From assembly GCA_964006375.1 (NCBI GenBank), contig OZ023266.1, positions 68,930,891-68,994,890 on the forward strand: DNA of 64,000 nt, in the 5' to 3' direction. Made by a program: the position numbers and the translations under genes. This DNA is from Tillus elongatus (taxonomy: Eukaryota; Arthropoda; Insecta; Coleoptera; Cleridae). Position 1 is the first letter of the stretch. The number at the start of each line of letters is the position of its first letter. The notes under the pieces were generated by a model, which saw only the letters and a list, made by a program, of their open reading frames with translations, was not told where the DNA came from and did no database searches. Of this stretch, positions 47,399 to 58,543 are shown in pieces.

Positions 47399-47409
47399 TT
47401 AACTAATAT

Positions 47410-47834
47410 AGAAATGTAATAAATACCTCCAAGAAATTGAGCAGAAATTTGTTAGCTTTTAATATTTTTCAAAATTAAATTTACAATTTTGACAAATAAA
47501 TATAAATTATATGACAAGAGAATATCTCAGTAGGTACACACTTATACAGATTTAACTTTTAAATATTTATCAAATATAAGAGTTATTATGTGAATTTAGA
47601 TTTTTATCGATGGGAAGTAATTAAAAAAATATGTTTAGGTTATGAATATCTGTTCTCTTATTCATATCATTTTACTAATTAATAAACCACATTTTCAAGA
47701 TAACGTCTCCCGAAATTGTTAGTCTCATTCGTAAGAACTTTTATATGATCAAAGTCTATTGTATGACCTGTATTTTTTACATGTTGTGATAAAGCACATT
47801 TATTCTTACACGTATATCAATTTTATGCGATACC
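47410..47834. other. Gene-free stretch between SINEs
   Basis: AT-rich, nothing recognised. Confidence 0.4.
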
Positions 47835-47846
47835 ATTCGAGATTTA

Positions 47847-48200
47847 GAGCCTCGGTGGTTTAGAGGTAACGTGTGCCTCTAAACCGAAGGGTACTGGCGT
47901 CGATCCCAGGGCTCTCCTTTCACTGTTTCAGTACAAACTGTAACATTAACATCAACCGAGATTCTGACATTGTATTTGAGGAAGTTGAATGTTGCACGTT
48001 CCGCCCTTCGGAGCGGGCGTAAAGCCGCCGGTCCCGGGTCCATGCGATGTTTGGCACGTTCAAGATCCCTAACCTCCTTACCGAAAGGTAGGGGTTCGGC
48101 AAAATTTCATGGATGATGAGGTTAAACTGCTCCCTGGCGTCTGTGATTGGCCATAGTCGCGGAAATAGGCCGACGTTAAAGAAACAAAAAACACACACAC
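47847..48200 (+). mobile_element. tRNA-derived SINE, full length (copy 3)
   Basis: 354 bp with head, body and CA-rich tail. Perfect target duplication ATTCGAGATTTA occurs at 47835-47846 and 48201-48212. The A box is diverged (GGTTTAGAGGTAACGTG) and the B box is CGTCGATCCC. It lies 450 bp from copy 2 in the opposite orientation. Confidence 0.93.
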
Positions 48201-48421
48201 ATTCGAGATTTAACATTTCTTGGAGTCTAACTAATGTATATGGTTGGTTACAAACTGTACATGTTAATTTTTAGACATACAAAATTTATTTTTGTTAAGA
48301 ATTTCGTCTGTAGTTTTGAAAAAAATTATAGCCGACTAGAATAATAAAATTTCGAATAAGCTCGCATAAAAGTGATAAACGTTTACGACCAGATGCTTGT
48401 GGTATATCACATGTGAAAAAT

Positions 48422-48437
48422 ACACACACACACACAC

Positions 48438-48515
<78 letters not shown>
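48422..48515. repeat. (CA)n-(AT)n microsatellite
   Basis: About 19 bp of CA followed by about 74 bp of AT. None of the AT-core flank modules adjoin it. Confidence 0.95.
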
Positions 48516-48517
<2 letters not shown>

Positions 48518-48647
48518 GTTATAGATAAATATGTATTAATAATAATGATAATAAATATGTTTACTAATTATGAAGCAAAAAGAAGCCATACCTAATAAAA
48601 AATTATATTTAATAAATCGCAATATCATTAGTTAAAATTTTACTTAC

Positions 48648-48710
48648 TGTACTTAGAGCTATGATGTGGGAATCTTTAGTGCCTAATTTTGGTAGATCTT
48701 CTCGACTTAC
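48648..48710 (-). CDS. Candidate host-gene exon, 63 nt
   Basis: On the minus strand an acceptor (ATTATTTACAG, AG at 48712-48711) precedes 21 codons reading VSREDLPKLGTKDSHIIALS and a final Thr. A strong donor GTAAGT follows at 48647-48642. The exon is exactly 63 nt and phase 0 at both ends. The sequence resembles the final helix of SAM-type domains ('xREDLxxLGxxxxxHxxxIL'), which is a weak hint only. Codons here look more protein-like than the flanks. It could belong with the candidate exon at 62796-62883 on the same strand, but nothing in the window proves that. Confidence 0.35.
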
Positions 48711-49599
48711 CTGTAAATAATTCAAAGTATAAGAACGTACAAGGTACAGAGCATTTAATATACTATTAAAGCGGAGAAAGATTTTGAAAGGAAGGTCCCA
48801 CACAGGTACTGGCTGACCCAAAAAATGCGTATACGGGTTTTTTCTCTTAAGACAGAAGAAAACAATTAAATAAAAGCACATTTTAATGTTATTTTAGACC
48901 CTCAAATTGCACCCGCAAAGGAGAATGGCTTCAACTCTTTAAATCAAAAATAGCAGAAAGTGGCTGCCATACGGCATTTTAAAGTGAAATAAATTGTATT
49001 TGCAACGATACACAATTTTTCTGATTTGGATCAGTAGTTCCTCATAAACTAAAATGCAAACCATATAAATTAAAATAACTCTTAGACAATACTTCACGCA
49101 ATTAAATCCGGAAAAGATCCACCTCTTTACAATAAAATATTGCTAAAAATGTTGCTCTACGAGGTGACTTTGACAACCCCTGAATTTATTGATAACCATG
49201 AATGCTAGAGAGATGTAAAGCCTAAACGAGGTCACTGACAGCCTTCGAATTAAATATCCAAGCTGTCAGAAAAGATCAAATTGAGGAAGCAGAAATGCCA
49301 TGATTCTTATAATCATGACGATCTTGCTGAGAAAATACAGATATGCCAGGAAGCACTCTCTTGTTAAAACTCGAGAGAAATATAGTTGCCCAAATATTTG
49401 AAATGTGACGTGCGTAACTAAACCAACAGTAAATGTTATATGTGTCAAATTTAAAGAAACTCTTTAGTATTTCCGAATAATAATGTGTTTTTGTCTGAAA
49501 TCGCCATGTGGCACCGTTTTCGAGGAACATTTTAACTTTTTGTTTTTTTTATGCAAGAAATGCAAAAAGTTTAAATTGATTTGTCTCAAAACCGATGCA
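48711..49599. other. Gene-free stretch
   Basis: No recognised protein or repeat. If the exon at 48648 is real, this is intron. Confidence 0.35.
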
Positions 49600-50290
49600 A
49601 GAAAGCGATTTAACGCAGGACCACATTATTATTAGAAAATACTGTGCCGCATGCGTCTCCCAAAATGACTGGGACCTCCGTCTTGCTGTTGACCAAACTT
49701 CATTAACTGGGCCCACTGCAACCACAGCGGGTGTAATGTCTTCTATTAATAAATTTAAATATGATTTAGATTTTAGATTTGCCTGGAAAAACGGACGAAT
49801 AATACTTCTGTATAGTATACCGGGTCATACATTTTTTTTTGGTGGTCGCTGGATTTGAGCTTACAGTATCCAATGTGGATTTTGCTGAGACCAATAACGA
49901 TAATTTTTTTTATCAACAAATCCATGCAGTTTTTAAACAGTTCATCTCAGAAAAGTATCTTTTTAGCAAAGTCCGGATTTTCACTAAATTTGTCTATCAT
50001 AATATTACAAAATTCAACCAGCCTCTCACGGTACAAGTTCTTGTACCAGCTGTCCTTTGTACTAGTGAAGTTTTTATTTTTCCTTTTTTTAGGAAATACA
50101 GATTTTGATGGAACATTGTGTAATGTAGCAATTTCATTTATAGACAAGTAGAGATTTTCATAAAAAGACCACAATGCATCTAATGGCTTATTACCAGCTA
50201 CAGTCGTTTTGGTCTTCCTAAGGTTAGTTTATATTTGAGACTACCAATTTCGTTGAATTTTTCAATAATTTGGAAACATACCCTCCATCA
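49600..50290 (-). pseudogene. Tc1/mariner-superfamily transposase, decayed
   Basis: The minus strand reads an HTH segment (KLTLGRPKTTVAGNKPLDAL in one frame), then 75 open codons 50174-49947 (SFYENLYLSINEIATLHNV, ending ENPDFAKKILF), directly followed by SDE, the first catalytic position. Further blocks come in other frames: KPHWILSSNP-like, YTIQKYYSSVFPGK, ITPAVVAVGPVNEVW and a QQDG(G)PSHF block with the second catalytic Asp. It ends before the third catalytic residue. It belongs to the same broad DDE_3 family as 22329-22930 but on the other strand. Confidence 0.72.
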
Positions 50291-50838
50291 ATTGTGAACG
50301 ATAGGACACACTTCATAAAAAACATGCATACTTCTTTATAACTACGTTTTTTTTTCACTGCAGCCCACCATTGTTAACATTTTCAATCCTAGCTTTTCGC
50401 TTAATTCTGCCATAACAATAATCATTAATAAATAGTAAACGTTTTCAATTTTCCGATGTGGAGCTCTGTGAAGTATAACAAACTGCAGATAACTGACAAC
50501 AAACAACGTTTGCAATTGTGAAATACTGTCAAATTTTTTCAATGGGTAACTTGATAAGAAAAATAAACACACTGGTTTATTCCTATTTTATTAAACGCGT
50601 AAATGCAGTTTCGCTGAAGTTTGCAGTTGAGTTTTAAGAAAGTTTCTCAATTTTATTCTAATGGAACCTGATTGAATTTATATAGTGCCATATCAAAAAA
50701 GCGATGTTTTTTTCTGAAAATGCATTGCCATTGAGAAAAATATAGTTACCATAGCAAAGAAGTTGTTTGCAGTAATAACTTTTGTTAAAATATTTTTCTT
50801 AAATAACGAGCATCTTTCTTCCATATTTTTACTAAACC

Positions 50839-50841
<3 letters not shown>

Positions 50842-50921
<80 letters not shown>
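50842..50921. repeat. (AT)n microsatellite
   Basis: About 80 bp of AT without the AT-core flank modules. Confidence 0.95.
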
Positions 50922-50923
<2 letters not shown>

Positions 50924-51525
50924 CCTGCTCATTTCTAAAATAAAATCCGCTTCAGGACTAGGACTGACCATAACCCCTTATAACCATAAAATTGGTTTCT
51001 TTGAAAGACCATTTGGCTATAATATTCCAAAATTTTATATTGCCTTACCTTCAAAAGTTTAGGAGGCATTTGTGTAGCAACTTGTATAGTGCTAAATAGA
51101 TGGTATCTCATCATTTTTTGGTTATGTTCGTGGATGCTTTGGGTTAGTATTTATTTTTATGAACGATCTTTGTTTACCGAGATAGCTTAGGATGCTAGAG
51201 ATTAAATAGCTCAAGGAACATTTGTTTGTATACCTGTTTGGTGCTTATTAGATGGTATCTGATCTTTTTTGTTAGTAATGTTCAGGAATAGTTTGGGTAA
51301 TTGAAATTTTTGTGAGCTAACCCTGCTTAGATAAGTGTTTACGCTGGGTTAAAGACGGATAAAATTTAAATGTCAGATACCTAGGTCAGCGTCCGGGAGC
51401 AGAATATTCTTCTGCTTGCTTGATCGCAACCTAGTGGTTTTTTCTTTTGCATGGGACATTTAAATGTATAAGATCAACTTTGTGTAATAAGAAAAACAAA
51501 TTGATGTTATTATTTATATCATCAT

Positions 51526-51532
<7 letters not shown>

Positions 51533-51620
<88 letters not shown>
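51533..51620. repeat. (AT)n microsatellite
   Basis: About 88 bp of AT without the AT-core flank modules. Upstream, 51090-51165 and 51245-51325 are diverged direct repeats sharing AGATGGTATCT. Confidence 0.95.
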
Positions 51621-51622
<2 letters not shown>

Positions 51623-53154
51623 AAAACGATAAAAACACTTTATGCAATAATTAAAGTGCCGATACCTACGTAACCATAGAATTTGAGCATAGGGTACCTT
51701 ATAACAAAGTTAATCTAGAGTTCGAAAGGATTCACAAAATGATATAATATACAGGCTGTTCCATTTAGAAAATCAACCGTTGCAACCACTACGCTTTTCA
51801 GGACCCTCCTATGGCAACGTTGCAATACGTGTTTAAATCTTGTTTTTATCGTTTTACGTTTGAGACATATTTAAATGTTTCCATAAATTAAACTAACCCT
51901 CTATATAGTTTCTACAAAAATTCACTTTCACACTTTTTCTTAATGTAAATAATTTATACTACCTATTATTAGAGCATGAGGTTGCTTTTCTAGCTAAGCA
52001 CTTACTGGGTTTATCGTTATATTAACTGAATTAATTATCTTAAAAATATCAAATATATAGGTGTAAAAGTGTCTTTAAAATCAATATAACTTATTTAGAA
52101 TGTAGGCTACAAATATCCATATAAAAACTTCAACAGCCCGATTAGTGGACCATTTACAAACGTTAAGTCGAAATTCAGTAGAGCAGATATTTCGTAAGGC
52201 TGCAAAGCTGGATTGTATTTCTGGAACTGGAACGACACTGATAATCTATCCAAATCCTTTAGACACCTTTTCGCCGATAGAAAATTTTCCAAGTCTCCCT
52301 ACTGTAACGCATAAGTCTTCTTAGCTTTCATAGAAACGCTGGAAAATTGCTTTTCCACTACCATTATCCTATAGGTAGAGGCGTGGTACCGACGAATTGG
52401 ATTTTCACATATTTCAAAACGCATTCTAGTGACAAATTTATCAATTCTATGAGCAAATCGCAACCGCTTACACGAAAGTGGCGAGGATACCATAAAAAGC
52501 TATGATTTAATATCTTGGACGATTTCTTTTGGAAGTGACATTCTCCCGACCGCTTTATTCAGGACCGAAAGAATATTCGACGGAAAAAATTCAAGCAGAA
52601 GCGTTTCCCTACAGCTCCAGGGGATCTTTATGAATTATTGTTAACTACAAATTTATCTGGCATATATAAACGTAAAAAAGCATAAAACTTAAAATTGCAC
52701 ACGCAGCAACCAGATGGTTTCCATACATTTATGGTAAATAGTATTGCACCGGGAGAAAAATTATAACGATTACGTTATGTATTCTATGGGAAATACAATA
52801 AGAAATGTGCATGTTTTTCACCTTATGTAATACAGTGTGCCCAAGCTTGGTGTTGCATGTATTACTACCTCGGTTATTATAAGAGTTACAAAGTCGGTTA
52901 AACACGGAATGTTTTTCAGAATCCTATTACCATTTGAGAACCGCCGTTACAATTTATATTATTGTTTTTGAAATAATCGCGAGACACCAAAATGGTGCGT
53001 TTTTGATAAACCCTCATATCTTATCTGAGAACATACGGTATTTTGGTTTATATATTTTATAGGCACTCTTTTAAGCTCTTTGTAATAACAAATAAAACAA
53101 AAGGATATCTTATATAGTTTTCGAGATAATGATTATAACTCTGTTTTTTTGATT
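51621..53154. other. No recognised gene; one unexplained open frame
   Basis: On the minus strand 52493-52107 is one frame of about 129 codons with a single stop at 52299-52301. It can be extended upstream to an ATG near 52535 through another stop. The composition is ordinary but I recognise no family. The rest shows nothing. Confidence 0.35.
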
Positions 53155-53287
53155 TTTAGTGAATTTTCCTAGAAAAAATTCACTAATGGGGAGATCCTGA
53201 CTTTTGAATTTTGAACAATTTCTTGCAAATGAGCGCGAACTAGAACCCCTAGAACCCATATCCGGGGTCAGTTTCAATTTTTATATG

Positions 53288-53383
<96 letters not shown>

Positions 53384-53693
53384 CACACCGATAACTCAAA
53401 AAATAATGGGCCGATTTTGATAAAATTTGGCACATGCCTTCCTTTTGTAAATGGCTTGGATAAGTTCTTTACTTAGGAAAATCGGACGAGGTTTTCCGGG
53501 AAAATTTTTTGAGTTTTCATTCAAAAAAAATTATATTGCCGGAATTAACAAAGAAAGGGTAACCAAATTTTGTACGCGGGTTCATATCATCATAGGTAAG
53601 CTACCTACCAAAATCTACCTCTGTAGCTTAAAGGACAAAAAGGTTACAGGTATTTAAAGAAAAATAAATTTGGGTTTTCCTCAAAACGTCGCG
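53155..53693 (-). repeat. AT-core composite repeat, part left of the LTR element, (AT)n 53288-53375
   Basis: In reverse orientation: the hairpin end module AGTGAATTTTC..GAAAAAATTCACT at 53158-53184, the flank GAACCCATATCCGGGGTCAG, the AT tract, the anchor ATCACACCGATAACTC and the body to TTCCTCAAAACG. The unit is cut here by the LTR element and continues at 61612. Confidence 0.85.
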
Positions 53694-54024
53694 AGTTACA
53701 GCACCCTGTATAATGCTATACTGATATCTCGTGTCAGTAGAGTAATAGGATCGAAGCAGTCGTTCAACGCGGAAGTACTGAAACCGCTGAATAATCATAG
53801 TCATCATAATTATTTAGTTTAAGTTGTTTTATTTTATAATGTTAGCTAAGCATATTTGACTTTATATATACAAGTAAGAGACAATATTATGTTAGAATTT
53901 ATTACGAGTGTTTCAATATTAAACATCGTGTATTTCTCCTTTGTTTTAAAATTATAATTAAACTTGTTGTAATTTCGAAATAAAGTTTTTTTTGTTTTGA
54001 AGTGCCAAAAGGGCACTATCCAAA
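53694..54024 (+). repeat. 5' LTR
   Basis: 331 bp starting AGTTACAGCACCCTG and ending CACTATCCAAA, with AATAAA at 53979-53984 near the 3' end. There is no obvious TATA box. The border at the 3' side is uncertain by 1-2 bases. Confidence 0.9.
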
Positions 54025-54025
54025 G

Positions 54026-54043
54026 TGGCGCAGTCGGTAGGAT
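54026..54043 (+). promoter_or_regulatory. Primer-binding site
   Basis: TGGCGCAGTCGGTAGGAT lies two bases from the conserved LTR end. It is the form used by 17.6/297-like elements, attributed to a serine tRNA primer. Confidence 0.8.
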
Positions 54044-54124
54044 AGGTTTAAGTGTATTTTTGACAAAAATCGCAAAGCTACACTTCGATTTTTATCGTTA
54101 AAAACCTGCAACCTACAAAATTTA

Positions 54125-54307
54125 AAGTGACCAACATCGTCAACGAGGAAGGACATCATCGCCAACCTCAACAGCAGAAGCCACCACTAGCATAAGACAA
54201 CACAGCCACAAAAGGAAGGACATCATCGCCAACCTCGAAGGGCCAAGTCAAGTATAGATAGAAGTGACCAAAAATCGTCAGCGAAGAAGGACAACATTGC
54301 CGACTTC
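54125..54307 (+). repeat. Triplicated motif in the untranslated leader
   Basis: Three related blocks at 54125-54169, 54213-54236 and 54262-54307 share GGAAGGACATCATCGCCAAC or a close variant. Two of them also share AAGTGACCAA upstream. They lie before gag, where packaging or dimerisation signals are usual. Confidence 0.7.
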
Positions 54308-54333
54308 ATAATTAAGCATATGGAAAAATTATT

Positions 54334-54339
54334 GTGAGT
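54334..54339 (+). promoter_or_regulatory. Candidate 5' splice donor for env message
   Basis: GTGAGT follows a short leader frame opened by the ATG at 54320-54322. In unspliced RNA that frame closes at once with TGA (54335-54337), so it acts as a tiny upstream frame before gag. It pairs in phase with the acceptor at 59521-59522. Confidence 0.6.
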
Positions 54340-54390
54340 AATTTTCATTATCCTTTATATATATTTATCCCATAAATTTTATAATTGTGT

Positions 54391-55728
54391 ATGTCTGACT
54401 CAGATAAAATTTTTAAGAATATTTCTAGACAAAATATTATTAAACCAGCCAAATTAGTGTTAAATTTAGAAAATAATTTTACGTTGGAAAATACAAATAT
54501 TAAAATGACTGAACAAAACGTTACTGCACAAACCAAAATTGAATCTTATCATATTAATGCAATTCCCAGTTATGACGGGGATCAAGCCACTTTGGCATTA
54601 TTTATTGGAGCTTGTGAAAATTTCTTATCATCTTTTGTTGATACACAAAATTTAAATAATGACCGAAATAATTGGATACTTAGAATAATAGTTAATAAAC
54701 TAGAGGGAAGAGCAAAATCTTTAATCGCTAGTAGAGAAGATGCCACAAATTGGCCCCGTATAAAACTTCTCTTACAACAATATTTTTCAGACCAGAGAGA
54801 TGAAGATTGTTTAGCTAGAGACTTAATGTTACTTAAACCGAATCAAAATGAAACGCCCTATCAATTTGGTATGCGAATACAAGATGCTAGAAGTTTGCTA
54901 CAAAGTAAATTAAGATTAACTATTGATGATAACAATATTCGTTTAGTAAAAAATGAAATTTATGACAAAATGGCCTTGCAGACCTTTTTACATGGACTGC
55001 ACGGACAATTAGGACTTGCAATTAGATTACAAAAACCTATATATTTGGAGCAAGCTATGGCATTAGTCGTAGAGGAAGAAAATTTCCAATATGGCGAAAA
55101 ACAGATGAAATATATGCATACTAACACCCCTAATAAAAACAGTAATAGTAACAATTTCCAAAATAAACCATTCCAAAATAGTTTTACTTCTCAAAATCTA
55201 GGTAATTTTCATAAACCATTTTCTAGTAATCAACCATTTAATCAAAGACCATCTAATTCACAATTTTCAAGAAATAATTTTCCACAACTAAATCCTTTTG
55301 AGAGAAAACAAAACATTCAACAACAGAGACCTCATTATCAACCTGCTTCACAAAATTTCGCAAGAAATGTTTTCCGACCCAACCCTAATTTCGTTCCGAC
55401 TTACAAGCCTACCCCTATGGAAACGTCGACCAGAAATCATAGACCGACAAATAACATACCTAATACACAAAACAGACGATATACGAGTGAGGAACTTTAT
55501 CATCACGAAGTACAATCTGACAGACCTATACAAAACAATGACTACAACGACACAAATTTTAGTCAAGGAAATTATGAATATAATGAAACAAATTCTGAAT
55601 ATTATGAACCTGATAACTTTTCAGAACCTTACCCTGAAAATTATTATGAACCCAGAGATAGTTTTAATGATTATACTGAACATGAAGAAAATTTTCATTC
55701 GAGCCTGAATTTAGATCAGAACAGATAA
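54391..55728 (+). CDS. gag: gag-like polyprotein of LTR element
   Basis: About 445 residues from the ATG at 54391 (the frame is open upstream to 54385 without an earlier ATG). The N-terminal 220 residues form a helical capsid-like region with conserved-looking tryptophans and leucines. The C-terminal half is extremely rich in Asn, Gln, Pro, Phe and Tyr. No CCHC zinc knuckle is present, as in several errantivirus Gags. It should form the particle shell and bind the RNA through its polar/basic tail. It overlaps the pol frame by 43 nt, with pol in the -1 frame. Confidence 0.85.
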   Translation: MSDSDKIFKNISRQNIIKPAKLVLNLENNFTLENTNIKMTEQNVTAQTKIESYHINAIPSYDGDQATLALFIGACENFLSSFVDTQNLNNDRNNWILRIIVNKLEGRAKSLIASREDATNWPRIKLLLQQYFSDQRDEDCLARDLMLLKPNQNETPYQFGMRIQDARSLLQSKLRLTIDDNNIRLVKNEIYDKMALQTFLHGLHGQLGLAIRLQKPIYLEQAMALVVEEENFQYGEKQMKYMHTNTPNKNSNSNNFQNKPFQNSFTSQNLGNFHKPFSSNQPFNQRPSNSQFSRNNFPQLNPFERKQNIQQQRPHYQPASQNFARNVFRPNPNFVPTYKPTPMETSTRNHRPTNNIPNTQNRRYTSEELYHHEVQSDRPIQNNDYNDTNFSQGNYEYNETNSEYYEPDNFSEPYPENYYEPRDSFNDYTEHEENFHSSLNLDQNR

Positions 55729-56606
55729 TACAGGTTAATCTAGATAATTGCCCAAAACTACCCTATGTAATCGTGCCTGGTATAAATTTAAAATTCATGT
55801 TGGACAGTGGTAGTACGAAATCTTTATTGTGCCCATCTTTAGCTTATACTTATTACAAAAATTTTATAGAAAATGAATATTTTCAAATCAAATCCGTCCA
55901 TCAGACAAGTACACATAACGAAATTGCAAAAATTCCCTTACCATTAATGTTTAACACAGGAAAAGCAAAATATAAATTTTACATTTCTGATATTAGTAAC
56001 CAATATCATGGTCTGATTGGCTCTGACTTATTACAAAGGTTAGGAGCCAGAATAGATTTTAAAAATAGAAAATTAATTACAGATAAAGCAGTAATTCCAC
56101 TTTATTTGCCGTCTGAACGACATAATACTTATAAAAGAACGTATCAAAATTTTAAAATCGAAATAGAAGCAAGAACAGAGAAAATTATTAAAATTCCAGT
56201 TTCTTGTTCCACAAATACTGGAGTGTTATCGAAATTAACATTGCGACCTGGAGTAGAAATACCAGAGTCATTAGTTAACGTAGATCAGGGTTTTTCATAT
56301 GTGAGTGTCTTGAATAGTACAGATAAACATGTACAAGTAATATTAAACTCGCCATTGAAACTTGACCCAATTACGGAAACAGAATTAAATTTCACTGAAC
56401 ACATTGACGAACACATGGACGTAGATTTCTCAGGGATAGAATTAGAATATCTTCAAAATCAAAATTTAGAAAAACTTAGACTTGATCATTTAAATATTGA
56501 AGAAAAAACAGCAATTGAAGTTTTATGTAGGGAATATAAAGATATATTTTATTGTGAAGGAGTCCCTCTCACATTTTCACATCAAATAAAACATCATATT
56601 AGATAA
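55686..56606 (+). pseudogene. pol: pol, part 1: aspartic protease and linker to RT
   Basis: The open -1 frame relative to gag begins at 55686. The aspartic protease has its active site LDSGSTKS near 55800 and the typical second motif HGLIGSDLL near 56010. A linker leads to the RT. The frame ends at TAA 56604-56606, but recognisable Gypsy-type sequence (DPVYVRPYRLP, PWSSPVL) continues in the same frame beyond it to about 56750. The stop is therefore a lesion, one substitution from a sense codon, and not the natural end. The protease would process Gag and Pol. Confidence 0.85.
55689..55695 (+). promoter_or_regulatory. Candidate -1 frameshift heptamer
   Basis: A AAT TTT in the gag frame fits the X XXY YYZ slippery pattern. 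It lies at the start of the gag-pol overlap, just after the last stop of the pol frame (TGA 55683-55685) and before the gag stop (55726-55728). Confidence 0.6.
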
Positions 56607-58543
56607 TCTGACCCAGATCCAGTTTATGTACGACCGTATCGCTTACCCCATGTTCAACAACAAGAAGTTAAACGACAAGTAGACGACTTACTAAGACAAG
56701 GTATAATTCGACCATCCTGTTCCCCATGGTCCAGCCCTGTATTAGTGATTCCAAAAAAAAAAAGGACAGCAGTGGTAAACAAAAATTTCGTATGGTAATA
56801 GATCATCGTAAATTAAATGCCAAAACTATCCCGGACAAATATCCTCTTCCTAATATTTCCGACATCTTAGACAAACTCGGACGAAGCCAATATTACACCA
56901 CTCTTGACTTAGCTTCTGGTTACCATCAAATTGAAATGGCACCAGAAGATATTGAAAAAACGGCCTTCTCCACGCAGTTCGGCCATTTTGAACATATGCG
57001 CCTACCTTTTGGAGTTATCAATGGGCCAGCCTGTTTTGAGCGCCTAATGCAAAATATTCTGAGGGGTATACAAAACGAAAAATGTTTTTCCTACTTAGAT
57101 GATATCATAGTATTTTCAACTTCCCTTCAGGAACATATTGAAAGACTAAAAGACGTATTTGAAAGATTAAGACAGGCCAACCTAAAAATTCAGCTCGATA
57201 AAAGCGAATTTCTAAAGAAGGAAGTAATGTATCTTGGGCATATAATCACAGATCAGGGGGTGAAACCTAATCCAGATAAGATTAAGGCCATAAAACAGTA
57301 TCCACTTCCCAAGACCCGTAAAGAAATCAAAGGCTTTTTAGGTCTTGTAGGGTATTATCGAAAATTTATACGCGATTTTGGAAAATTGACTAAACCACTA
57401 ACTAAATGCCTTAAGAAAAATGCCAATATAACTCATGACAAAGATTTCCTTGAGTCTTTTGAAACTTGTAAAAACATTTTGATGAATGACCCTATTTTAC
57501 AATATCCCGACTTTACAAAACCTTTTATTTTAACGACAGACGCTTCAAATGTAGCTTTAGGGGCAGTGTTATCGCAAGGACCTTTAGGTAGTGATAAACC
57601 AATAAGTTATGCATCTCGCACCCTAAATAATAGTGAACAAAAATATTCGACTATAGAAAAAGAGCTTTTAGCTATAGTTTGGGCGACTAAATATTTTAGG
57701 CCATATTTATACGGACGTAAATTTTACATTTACACCGATCATAGACCATTAGTTTGGTTAATGAAATTAAAAGAACCAAATTCAAAATTAACTAGGTGGA
57801 GACTAAAATTGGAAGAGTACGACTATGAAATTATATATAAAAAAGGAAAATATAATACAAACGCTGACGCATTATCGCGCATACAGGTAAATGCTCTAGA
57901 TGATGAGATTTCATCTACGTTTAATAATGTAGACAGTAATGAGAGACGTTTACAGGACTTTGACCGTGAACTAAATACACCTCCTTTAAGTATGATATTA
58001 CCACAGCCGACAAATGAATATATACCACCTATGACTCCACCGGAAATGCCTTTTATCCCAATCGAAATTCCTAATAGTCCAAATTCAGAAGACATCCCTT
58101 TAAGTGAACTAAGACGTAATTTACTCGCACAAAAACCAACTGAAAACTCGGACGAAAGTGATCATTCTCAAGTAAATGTTGAACCGAAAAAAAGTATACA
58201 AATATCTGAAAATCCCATTGAAAAACAACCGAATCAATATTATATTTCCCCAGTAAATTATAACCCTAGACCAGTAAAACAGGTAAAAATTTATAATCAA
58301 ACTAAATACTTAGTGCAAATTCCTCGACAAAATAATAGAGACCATATTGTTAAATTTTTACGAGATTATACCGTTTCAAATAAACGTTATTATTTTAATT
58401 TTGAAACCGAACAATTATATAAGGACTTTAGTAATATTTACACTGAACTATTTAATGATAATGGCCCTGAAATAATAAGCTGTCCGAAACGTAGAATTCC
58501 TTTGGCCGACACAGCTGATATTCTAGAAGTAATACAAAGTTAA
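56607..58543 (+). pseudogene. pol: pol, part 2: reverse transcriptase and RNase H
   Basis: The part 1 frame carries on to an 11-A run at 56753-56763, where the coding frame changes. The downstream frame (open from 56726) holds the RT with [27 protein letters not shown] and the catalytic YLDDIIVFS, then RNase H with [22 protein letters not shown] and NADALSRI. A poorly conserved spacer rich in Pro, Asn and Glu (about 58000-58500) follows. The length of the A run suggests slippage or a read error as the cause of the shift. A TAA at 58541-58543 separates this from the integrase in the same frame. Confidence 0.88.

Noticed and set aside
55298..55708. 136-codon frame overlapping gag
   Set aside because: It uses another frame of the gag Asn/Gln-rich region and has no Pol motif; the real pol frame begins at 55686.
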